Made by a program: the position numbers and the translations under genes. The notes under the pieces are model-generated. The model saw nothing but the letters and a program-made list of their open reading frames with translations, searched no databases and was not told the DNA's origin. A stretch of 14,824 bases of DNA, taken from contig CAZKHA010000081.1 in the NCBI GenBank assembly GCA_964552325.1, positions 1-14,824 on the forward strand. The letters run 5' to 3'. The stretch comes from CAZKCK01 sp964552325. Lineage in GTDB: Bacteria; Bacteroidota; Bacteroidia; Bacteroidales; TTA-H9. Positions 1 to 7,212 of the stretch are shown here, in pieces; position 1 is the first letter of the stretch, and every line of letters starts with the position of its first letter.

Positions 1-3000
1 CGCTCATTCCTCCTAAACAAACGGTTTTAAAAGCAAGTCTTGAGGGTAATTCCAGAGAGCGATTGACCGATATCTATGCTGAAATCTTGAAAACGACAGA
101 CATCGACCCCAAAAGCAGTTTCTTTGAATTGGGCGGCGATTCAATAAAAGCTATGATTTTGATGCTGCGCATTCATCAGGAGTTTGAAAAGCATCTTCAA
201 GTAAAGGATTTTTATGCTGATAGCTCTTTGAACGCTATAGCGAACCTAATTGACCTTGAGTCTCAATTTACTAAATCAAAACCAATTGATTTTAAGCCCT
301 TAGGGAATAGGCTGGGTGTTCATTTCGACTTATCGGGCTCACAGCATGAATTGTATGTATTGCATGCGTATTACCAAAGCAAACTTTTGCATAACATCGT
401 TTTTAGGATTGAACTGAATGGCAATCTTAACATCGAAACATTGAGGTTGGCACTTCAGCAAATCATACAAGCTCATGAGAGCTTTAGAACGGGCTTTACA
501 ACTATTGAATCTTTTCCTAAACAATTTGTTGAAGCTGACATCCAGCTTATTTTGCCCTTTTATGATTTTTCGAATAAAAACAGTGAGTTCATACGGGATT
601 TTGAAGATGGTTTTGGACGAACAGAAATAGATTTGACCCAGCCTCCTTTGTGGAAGTTTGTACTGATTAAAAGAACTAAGCAAACGCATAACCTCTATTT
701 TTTGATTCATCATCTTTTGTTCGATGGCTGGTCAACGGGAATATTTTTGGCACAATTGATGCAAAACTATCAACACATTGAAAGTGAGGGGTTACCCCAA
801 TCACATAATGCCAAACTTGGTGTTATTGATTTTGCAGTCTGGCAACAAGATCAGCTAAAAAACGGGGCTTGGGATTATGAATTGGCATATTGGGAGACAA
901 AGCTCAAAAATTTGCCAAAACCGTATAAGCTTAGCGGTTATAACCCAGCATCACTTGATTACGGAAAAGGAAATCGGGTTTGGTGGAGTATTCCTTCAAA
1001 GCTTGCAGAAAATCTGATGGAGCTCGCTAAACATGAAAGCACAAGCTTATATGTTGTTTTATTATCGTGCTATTTTATTCTATTAGAACACCTTACAGGT
1101 CATAAAGATCATATTACAACCACCCCATTTGCAAACAGGACACAACCACCTTTCGACCAATTAATTGGATACCTTACCAATATGTTGGCAATTAGGATAA
1201 GAATTGATGAAGGGGTTACATTTCAAGAATTTATCCATCAAGTTGATAAAACATGTAAAGATGCTTACAGCCATGCCATGTTCCCATATGGCCAATTGGT
1301 TACTAAACTTGGGTATTCCATAACTCAAGGCCAAAGCCTATTGTATCAAACCATGTTTGTAATGCAAAACTGGCAAATTCCTTTAAACGAGGCCAGCAGT
1401 ATTGGAATTAAGCACACTGATGTTGGCAACCATACAGCAAAGGCGTTGCTGACCATGAATGTTGATCAAAAAGAAGATTTAAGTTTAGATTGTTGGCTTG
1501 AATACCCTACTGCAGTTTTCTCAAAGCAAGAAATCGGAGATCTCATAAATGCATTTAACTTAATTGTAGAAATTTTAATTCAAAATCCTAAAGAACCAAT
1601 TAGTCAAATTCGCATTGAAGCAGATTTAAAAAGAACGAATTCGGCTATTTTGGTTGGCGAAGGAGCTATTTTGCAGCAATGTGCTGAAATTCTTATTAAT
1701 AGAAACTGGGATATTGCAAGAATAATTAGTAATGACCCAGCTTTACAAAACTGGGCTCTTGAACGCAAACTTGATTTTACAAGCTCTATTTCTAATTTAA
1801 AAACCATTCTTGATGACTCACAAGCAAAAGTGTTATTTAGCATTAATAATGATTGGATTATTCCTTCTTCGGTAATTAATTCAAACAAGGCTTTATTTAT
1901 TAATTATCACAATTCTCTTTTGCCCAAATATGCAGGTTTGTATGCAAGCAATTGGAGCATCTACAATAAGGAACAACAACATGGTGTAAGTTGGCATTTT
2001 ATCACCAATTCTATTGATGCTGGGCATATTTGCCAATCAATGCCTTGTGATATCGAGCCGAACGAATCAGCATTTTCGCTCAATTTGAAATGCTTTGATT
2101 TAGCCATACAATCATTTGAAAAACTATTAATTAATATTGAGCAAAACAACCTGACGCTAACAGCACAAGAATTAAGCCAACGCTCTTATTTTGGGAGGGC
2201 ATTAAGGCCTAATAGATTTTGTGAGCTTTTGTTTGATGTTGATGCTCATACGATTTACAGTCTTTGCAAATCGACCGAATATGGTGATGCTATTTACAAT
2301 GATTTTGGTTTGCCAAGGCTAATAATTGGCAATTCTTTATATTTGGTTCCTCAGATAACGTTGTTTTCGGAACAATCAAAATTACCCGCTGGGCAAATTC
2401 TTAGCGTGGATGATAGGGGCATAAGTATTTCAACTAACACAAACATTATCCTTATTACTGCACTCCTAGACGCTTTTGGTTCAACTATTGATTTAGTGGA
2501 TTTTGCAAAAAAACACAGCATTTCTTCAGGATATCAATTTAAACCTTATGGGAAATTTATTGATGAAAAAATAGTTTCCCAAGTATTTAAGAACGAAATC
2601 TTTTGGTTGAATGAATTATTGGATTTTAAACCTGTGGATATATTAACACCTAATCAACAACCTCTTTCAAATGATGGGCGTTTATTTAAAACCCATTCAA
2701 CAACCTTCGATAAAATAATACCGATTGTTAAACCTCAACAAAAGTTGTGGAGCCATTTTGATGAAACAATTCTAGCAGCAGTCTCTTTGTTTTTAGCCCG
2801 ATGGGTTGATGTTGATGAGCTAAACCTATGTGTTTGTTTTGAAAAACAATCAACTTGCCTTACATCCGACTTTATCCCGGTTAAGATTGGGTTTAACCCC
2901 AATGCAACGGTTTTGAATCAACTCGAAACCGTTGTTCATGTAATAGAGGGTTATAAACAGAAAGGCAGCTTTTTTATTGATTTGTTTGCGAGGCATCCCG

Positions 3001-5813
3001 AGTTGAAAAAGCCAATAGTTGGTAAGCATTTTTATGCCAGTTCTATAGCCATTACGTGTGGCAATGATTTGCCTGATTATTTTTGTTTTGATGCACTTGG
3101 TCTGCTGATTCACATTAATTTAGAAACCGCTCAAGTTGTATTTCGCTCGAGTTTTCATCAAGGCCCGTTTTCGGCCTCGTATTTGGCAGCACATTTCGAG
3201 AATTTTTTGTTACAAGCTTTTTCGGCAGATCTATTGGTTAAAAACTTACAACTCCTATTACCTGATGAACGAAACTCAGTGATTAAAAACACTTTATCGG
3301 GAATTGGTTCAAAACATAAGCCAACTGTTATTGAACTCATGCAACAACAGTTGAAATTAAACCCTTCTCAAATTGCTCTTGAATTTGGGAATCAGGCTTA
3401 CACTTATCGCGACATTGATAACCAATCGGATGGAATTGCTTTTGAGCTTCTGGTTCGGAATGTTGGGCCAAAGGCGGTAGTTGGAATAATGATGGAGCGC
3501 TCAAATTGGAATATTGTTGCTATGATAGGTGTGTTGAAGTCCGGGGCTTCGTATTTACCCTTGGATATCAGCTATCCAATCGGTCGGATTGCTGCCATAA
3601 TTGAGGAAGCCAAGGTGGAGTACATTCTCTGTTTTGGCCCTACTTCCGTGGCAAAGGATTTACCTGAACACCTATTTCTTGATATTGAGCAGATTGACTT
3701 TTCGTTGCTGCATGTAAACAAAGGAAGCTTACCTAAAATTGAATTGGATACCCCAGCCTATGTTATTTACACATCTGGCTCAACTGGTAAGCCGAAAGGC
3801 GTACAGGTTTCACATAACTCATTGTCAGCATTTGTGTTAGGTGCTGTTGAGCGGTACGAGGTAACATCAAACGATCGGGTTTTGCAATTTGCATCACCCA
3901 CTTTTGATGCAGCTGTTGAAGAGATTTATTGTGCACTTTGTGCTGGAGCAAGCCTTGTGGTTCGGAATGAAACCATGATTAGTTCAATTGAAGGTTTTGT
4001 GGCAGAAGTTAACGCAAAGCAAATTACTGTTCTTGACTTGCCAACAGCTTTTTGGAAGCAAGTTGTTGCTGCCATGCTAGCGGATCGTTTAAGCTTTCAC
4101 AACGCACTCCGCTTGGTTATAATCGGAGGCGAAAAAGCAGATGCGGAAACCACGCAGAACTACTTAGACTATTTTGGCAAGCATCCACGCTTAATTAATA
4201 CATATGGTCCAACCGAGGCAACTGTTGTGGCAACTACCTGTTATTTGGATGAAATTGAGTTTAACGCTGAATTCCCGATTGGCAAGCAACTAGGCGAAAC
4301 CACGGCATGGGTCACTGATCGTTTTTATAATCTTGTTCCACAAGGCATTGAAGGGCAATTGGTGTTAGGAGGGCCACAAGTGGCCATGGGCTATTTGAAT
4401 GATCCAGAACTAACTTTGCAACGCTTTATACCCGATACGTTTTCAGGCATTTACAATAAAAAGCTTTATGTAACAGGCGATAGGGTAGTAATTGAGCCTA
4501 ACGGCAACCTATTGTTTAAGGGTAGGATTGATTCGCAAGTAAAGATTCGCGGATTCAGGATTGATTTAAAAGAAGTTAATGATGCAATACGATCTTTGAA
4601 TCCGGTAAAAGATTGCTTAACCCTAGTTAAGCAGTTGCATAATGCTGAGCGGTTGGTAGCCTATGTTATTCCTCATACCCACACGAGCATTGATGAGCGA
4701 GGCTTACGTGAGTCTATCAAAAAAGGATTGCCTGACTATATGCTTCCATCAGCCTTTGTGTTTCTAGAGGCTTTCCCGTTAACGCGGCATATGAAGATTG
4801 ATTATGCTTCGTTGCCTTTGCCAAATCTGCAAACGGGGAACGATTCTGAGAGAATTGCTATTACACCAACCCAAATAGCTCTTAAGGAACTATTTGAGCA
4901 GGTGTTGAAATTGCCAAGCTGTAGGCTAAGCGAAAGTTTTTTCCATCAAGGAGGCGACTCGCTATTGGCGTTATCAGTCGTATCCAAAACAAGTCAACTT
5001 TTTGGCATTCAGTTAACTATTGGGGCTTTGTATCAAAACCCATCCATTATTAGCCTTGCGCGCTTTGTTGAAGAGCAACTTGCGAAATTGCAAAATGAGG
5101 ACTTGTCAACCAAAAATCAGCATGAGCTAGTTTGTTTAAAGCAGGGTAAAGGCCTGCCTCCCTTGGTTACAATATATTTTGATGCCGCAAATAAGTATAT
5201 GCCCTCTTTGGTTGAGGAGGATCGGCCAGTTTATACCATTATACCACAAGGATCGGATGGTGAGCCTATTAAGCTAAAAACTGTGGAAAGCTTGGCAGCA
5301 CATTACCTTGATTTGCTTAACCAAGAATTGCCAAACCAGTGCATAGTTTTAGCAGGTTTTTCTTTTGGAGGGCTGGTTGCCTTAGAAATGGCAATTCAAA
5401 TGCAATCAAAGGCTTGTATCCTCCACCGAGCAATTATTGTTGATACGTTGGCCCCTCATTTATGGAAAAAAGTGTTTGCGCCAAAAGTGTTTGTGTTCAA
5501 GCGTGTGTATTTAGCTGGTATTGCAGTAAAAGCTGTTTGTAGATTGGCAGGAAAGCCCATCCCATTAAAATACCGCAATTCTGTTATCTTGCGTTCATGG
5601 CGAAAAGCTGCAAAGAGCTATAAATCTGATGGTAAGGCCGAAATCATATTAATAAAGTCATCGCATAGCGTATCTGATGAACCCTTGCTAGGATGGCAGG
5701 AGTATAGTGAAATAAAAACGCGCTTAAGGCTCATTGAAGGAAGTCATCATAGCATTATCCGTGATTATAAGAAGGTTGTAACTATCGTGGAATGGATTCT
5801 GAATGAACAATAA
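1..5813 (+). CDS. Non-ribosomal peptide synthetase, terminating module with embedded formyltransferase domain (5' partial)
   Basis: The frame is open to the left edge (first full codon at 3). The TTG at 63 lies inside a carrier domain and is not a real start. Residues below count from the codon at 63. Order: T1 about 1-65 (GGDS, Ser27); condensation domain about 85-515 with intact HHLLFDG (216-222); formyltransferase about 525-720 plus its C-terminal subdomain to about 830; a half condensation domain about 838-1075 without HHxxxDG; adenylation domain about 1085-1590 with YTSGSTGKPKG, NTYGPTE, YVTGD and the A10 lysine (Lys1578); T2 about 1600-1672 (GGDS, Ser1633); type I thioesterase about 1690-1915 with GFSFGG (Ser1767), Asp1794 and His1895. 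The Ser-Asp spacing of 27 equals that of the surfactin thioesterase. The protein would extend a carrier-bound peptide by one residue, possibly formylate it, and release it. My reading of the specificity residues (D-A-E-D-I-G-T-V-V-K) suggests a basic amino acid; this is inference. The NRPS identity is near certain; the product is unknown. Confidence 0.97.
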   Translation, partial: LIPPKQTVLKASLEGNSRERLTDIYAEILKTTDIDPKSSFFELGGDSIKAMILMLRIHQEFEKHLQVKDFYADSSLNAIANLIDLESQFTKSKPIDFKPLGNRLGVHFDLSGSQHELYVLHAYYQSKLLHNIVFRIELNGNLNIETLRLALQQIIQAHESFRTGFTTIESFPKQFVEADIQLILPFYDFSNKNSEFIRDFEDGFGRTEIDLTQPPLWKFVLIKRTKQTHNLYFLIHHLLFDGWSTGIFLAQLMQNYQHIESEGLPQSHNAKLGVIDFAVWQQDQLKNGAWDYELAYWETKLKNLPKPYKLSGYNPASLDYGKGNRVWWSIPSKLAENLMELAKHESTSLYVVLLSCYFILLEHLTGHKDHITTTPFANRTQPPFDQLIGYLTNMLAIRIRIDEGVTFQEFIHQVDKTCKDAYSHAMFPYGQLVTKLGYSITQGQSLLYQTMFVMQNWQIPLNEASSIGIKHTDVGNHTAKALLTMNVDQKEDLSLDCWLEYPTAVFSKQEIGDLINAFNLIVEILIQNPKEPISQIRIEADLKRTNSAILVGEGAILQQCAEILINRNWDIARIISNDPALQNWALERKLDFTSSISNLKTILDDSQAKVLFSINNDWIIPSSVINSNKALFINYHNSLLPKYAGLYASNWSIYNKEQQHGVSWHFITNSIDAGHICQSMPCDIEPNESAFSLNLKCFDLAIQSFEKLLINIEQNNLTLTAQELSQRSYFGRALRPNRFCELLFDVDAHTIYSLCKSTEYGDAIYNDFGLPRLIIGNSLYLVPQITLFSEQSKLPAGQILSVDDRGISISTNTNIILITALLDAFGSTIDLVDFAKKHSISSGYQFKPYGKFIDEKIVSQVFKNEIFWLNELLDFKPVDILTPNQQPLSNDGRLFKTHSTTFDKIIPIVKPQQKLWSHFDETILAAVSLFLARWVDVDELNLCVCFEKQSTCLTSDFIPVKIGFNPNATVLNQLETVVHVIEGYKQKGSFFIDLFARHPELKKPIVGKHFYASSIAITCGNDLPDYFCFDALGLLIHINLETAQVVFRSSFHQGPFSASYLAAHFENFLLQAFSADLLVKNLQLLLPDERNSVIKNTLSGIGSKHKPTVIELMQQQLKLNPSQIALEFGNQAYTYRDIDNQSDGIAFELLVRNVGPKAVVGIMMERSNWNIVAMIGVLKSGASYLPLDISYPIGRIAAIIEEAKVEYILCFGPTSVAKDLPEHLFLDIEQIDFSLLHVNKGSLPKIELDTPAYVIYTSGSTGKPKGVQVSHNSLSAFVLGAVERYEVTSNDRVLQFASPTFDAAVEEIYCALCAGASLVVRNETMISSIEGFVAEVNAKQITVLDLPTAFWKQVVAAMLADRLSFHNALRLVIIGGEKADAETTQNYLDYFGKHPRLINTYGPTEATVVATTCYLDEIEFNAEFPIGKQLGETTAWVTDRFYNLVPQGIEGQLVLGGPQVAMGYLNDPELTLQRFIPDTFSGIYNKKLYVTGDRVVIEPNGNLLFKGRIDSQVKIRGFRIDLKEVNDAIRSLNPVKDCLTLVKQLHNAERLVAYVIPHTHTSIDERGLRESIKKGLPDYMLPSAFVFLEAFPLTRHMKIDYASLPLPNLQTGNDSERIAITPTQIALKELFEQVLKLPSCRLSESFFHQGGDSLLALSVVSKTSQLFGIQLTIGALYQNPSIISLARFVEEQLAKLQNEDLSTKNQHELVCLKQGKGLPPLVTIYFDAANKYMPSLVEEDRPVYTIIPQGSDGEPIKLKTVESLAAHYLDLLNQELPNQCIVLAGFSFGGLVALEMAIQMQSKACILHRAIIVDTLAPHLWKKVFAPKVFVFKRVYLAGIAVKAVCRLAGKPIPLKYRNSVILRSWRKAAKSYKSDGKAEIILIKSSHSVSDEPLLGWQEYSEIKTRLRLIEGSHHSIIRDYKKVVTIVEWILNEQ
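1635..2552 (+). other. Segment encoding the embedded formyltransferase (F) domain
   Basis: This stretch of the NRPS encodes a methionyl-tRNA formyltransferase/PurN-like fold. The catalytic triad is visible as Asn614 and His616 in INYHNSLLP, and Asp652 in SIDAGHI (residues counted from the codon at 63). The Asn-to-Asp distance of 38 matches Asn106/His108/Asp144 of E. coli PurN. The following approximately 110 residues, with AGQILSVDDRGI, resemble the C-terminal subdomain of such enzymes. By family analogy it would transfer a formyl group from N10-formyl-tetrahydrofolate to an amine on the carrier-bound substrate, as in LgrA or the oxazolomycin synthetases. Its position after a full condensation domain differs from the LgrA initiation layout. 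The DNA is more AT-rich than the adenylation segment downstream. Confidence 0.9.
2574..3287 (+). other. Segment encoding a half condensation-like domain (C-terminal lobe only)
   Basis: Residues about 838-1075 (counted from the codon at 63) begin with a FWLNELL motif and continue through FIPVKIGFNPNATV and a final LQLLLPDERN. These resemble the C-terminal lobe and end of a condensation domain. There is no HHxxxDG motif and no room for an N-terminal lobe, because the formyltransferase domain directly precedes it. It may be a structural platform or linker for the formyltransferase and adenylation domains rather than a peptide-bond-forming domain. Assignment rests on pattern similarity only. Confidence 0.65.
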
Positions 5814-5857
5814 CCAGTTTATACCTGGATTTATCCACCTAAATGCAAGCGTTTTTT

Positions 5858-5885
5858 TTGAAATCATCAACTTGTAGTATCTTTA
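5858..5885 (+). promoter_or_regulatory. Possible weak Bacteroidota promoter for the glycosyltransferase gene
   Basis: TTG at 5858-5860 (end of a T-run), then 17 bases, then TATCTTTA at 5878-5885. This is one base off the TAnnTTTG consensus, and the spacing is at the short end of the accepted 17-23 range. It lies 22 bases upstream of the ATG at 5908 in a 94-base gap. The gene could instead be read through from the NRPS. Confidence 0.35.
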
Positions 5886-5907
5886 GCCTCAAATTCTGCA
5901 TGCGTTA

Positions 5908-7071
5908 ATGGCTGATAAGTATCCATATAAAATACTGTTTTTGTCTTCTTTCGACCCCACAAACCGAAGGAAAATGTCGGGTGTATCGTACTCGATGTAC
6001 ATATCGCTAAAGAAAACCTTTGAAGTAGTTGAGATTTTAGGCCCAGTAAACACCCGTCGGATTTTGTCTTCTTATCTAGGGCGGTTTATTAAGCTGCTAC
6101 CTTTTCGCTACAACCTCGACCACAGCTATTTGTTGGCATTTCTATACGCACGTGCATTCAAGAAACGTATTCCTTCCAGCAATTTCGACATCGTATTCGC
6201 TCCAAGGGCATCAACCGAAGTAGCCTTGTTAAACATTTCAATACCAATTGTTTATTTTACCGATACCACCTTTAAAGGGCTGTATAATTATTACGAGTGG
6301 TTTTCTGGATTCTCGGCTTTATCAGTTTGGGAAGGGAATAAAATTGAAAGCCTTGCCCTTAACAGAGCTTCCATGTGTCTGTTTTCGTCAGATTGGGCTG
6401 CCAACTCAGCCGTTAATGATTATAACATTTCACCCCAAAAAGTGCAGGTTGTTCAATGGGGCCCAAACCTCGATAGCATTCCTTTACGCGAAGATGTGCT
6501 TGCACCTAAAACCAGGGATGTGTGTAAGCTTTTGTTTGTTGGGGTTGAATGGGAACGAAAAGGCGGTTTCATTGCCTATGAGGCCTTTAAATATCTAAAG
6601 AACCAAGGTTACAACGTTAAACTGTCAATTTGCGGTTGCCCTATCCCCAATGGATTAAACGACCCCGATATGGAAGAAATACCATACATTAATAAAAACA
6701 TTCCAGAAGAAAACTACAAGTTCCACCAAATGATGTTGACCCATCATTTTTTCATATTACCCACCCGAGCAGAGTGTTATGGGATGGTGTTTGCCGAAGC
6801 AAGCGCATATGCCTTGCCAATTGTTACTACCGATACCGGTGGAATTGGGTCGGTGGTAAAAGATGGGGTTAATGGTTTTAAGCTACCTTTAACGGCTACT
6901 GGCGAAGACTTTGCCAAATCAATTGAGAACGTTTTCTTTAAGCGCGAAAGTTATGAGGAAATGCGAATCTCGACGCGCAATTTCTTTGAGCAAGTCTTGC
7001 ACTGGGACAACTTCAGCTATCAAATAAACAAGGTCATTGCTCGGCTCAATCAAGACCAAACTACAGGTTAA
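5908..7071 (+). CDS. Family 4 glycosyltransferase (GT-B fold)
   Basis: This 387-residue protein has the two-lobed layout of a GT4 retaining glycosyltransferase. The C-terminal lobe begins with LLFVGVEWERKGG (about 208-220), the usual start of the nucleotide-sugar-binding half. It contains the EX7E signature: Glu289 and Glu297 within ECYGMVFAEASA. This is followed by GGIGSVVKDGVNGF (311-324), typical of the family. No signal peptide or clear membrane helix is seen, so it is presumably cytosolic or peripheral at the inner membrane. It would transfer a sugar from a nucleotide donor to an unknown acceptor. Donor and acceptor cannot be read from the sequence; the neighbouring fucose and export genes suggest surface glycan assembly, while the adjacent NRPS leaves peptide glycosylation open. 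The ATG at 5908 has no Shine-Dalgarno sequence and was chosen because it directly precedes the conserved KILFLSS strand. Confidence 0.93.
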   Translation: MADKYPYKILFLSSFDPTNRRKMSGVSYSMYISLKKTFEVVEILGPVNTRRILSSYLGRFIKLLPFRYNLDHSYLLAFLYARAFKKRIPSSNFDIVFAPRASTEVALLNISIPIVYFTDTTFKGLYNYYEWFSGFSALSVWEGNKIESLALNRASMCLFSSDWAANSAVNDYNISPQKVQVVQWGPNLDSIPLREDVLAPKTRDVCKLLFVGVEWERKGGFIAYEAFKYLKNQGYNVKLSICGCPIPNGLNDPDMEEIPYINKNIPEENYKFHQMMLTHHFFILPTRAECYGMVFAEASAYALPIVTTDTGGIGSVVKDGVNGFKLPLTATGEDFAKSIENVFFKRESYEEMRISTRNFFEQVLHWDNFSYQINKVIARLNQDQTTG

Positions 7072-7123
7072 CAAACGTTTATTGGCACAAACAGACCCTG
7101 CCAAAGGTAAAAAAGCCACTTTG

Positions 7124-7157
7124 TTTGTAGCCGTATCTTAAAGTTTGATTATATTTG
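7124..7157 (+). promoter_or_regulatory. Bacteroidota-type promoter upstream of the hybrid sensor gene
   Basis: TTTG at 7124-7127 is followed after 22 bases by TATATTTG at 7150-7157, an exact match to the -7 element TAnnTTTG. Spacing is within the 17-23 range known for this phylum. Transcription would start near 7163, leaving about 50 bases of leader before the proposed ATT start at 7213. This supports independent transcription of the sensor gene. Confidence 0.55.
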
Positions 7158-7199
7158 CACATCTGGCAATTCATGTAAACCATTTTTTCATAATTATCT

Positions 7200-7204
7200 G
7201 GAGG
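7200..7204 (+). promoter_or_regulatory. Shine-Dalgarno sequence that places the sensor gene start at ATT 7213
   Basis: GGAGG at 7200-7204 (GGAGGG to 7205) stands 8 bases before an in-frame ATT at 7213. This is optimal spacing for ribosome binding and conspicuous because the other start codons in the window have no such site. The frame between the stop at 7108-7110 and GTG 7309 holds no ATG, GTG or TTG. Confidence 0.55.
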
Positions 7205-7212
7205 GAAAAACC

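Noticed and set aside
63..65. TTG as start of the NRPS reading frame
   Set aside because: The 20 codons before it are open and in frame, and the carrier-domain helix is already under way (RERLTDIYAEIL). The gene continues from outside the window.
339..713. Minus-strand open frame of 124 codons inside the NRPS (and similar ones opposite other genes)
   Set aside because: It overlaps conserved NRPS coding sequence on the other strand, encodes no recognisable motif and has no promoter or ribosome-binding signal. The same holds for the other antisense frames.
5814..5860. Possible rho-independent terminator after the NRPS (T8 run at 5852-5859)
   Set aside because: The only hairpin close by is a 4-bp stem (TGGA/TCCA) about 16 bases ahead of the T-run; too weak and too far for a standard terminator.
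6248..6598. Plus-strand open frame of 116 codons within the glycosyltransferase
   Set aside because: It is an out-of-frame shadow of conserved GT4 sequence.
7085..7127. Hairpin CAAAG/CTTTG downstream of the glycosyltransferase
   Set aside because: A 5-bp stem with a 13-base loop and only a short mixed T/G tail; not enough for a terminator call.
7173..7178. ATG near the proposed sensor promoter
   Set aside because: It is followed at once by TAA (ATGTAA) and is not in the sensor frame, so it cannot be the gene start. A regulatory minimal ORF cannot be argued from six bases.
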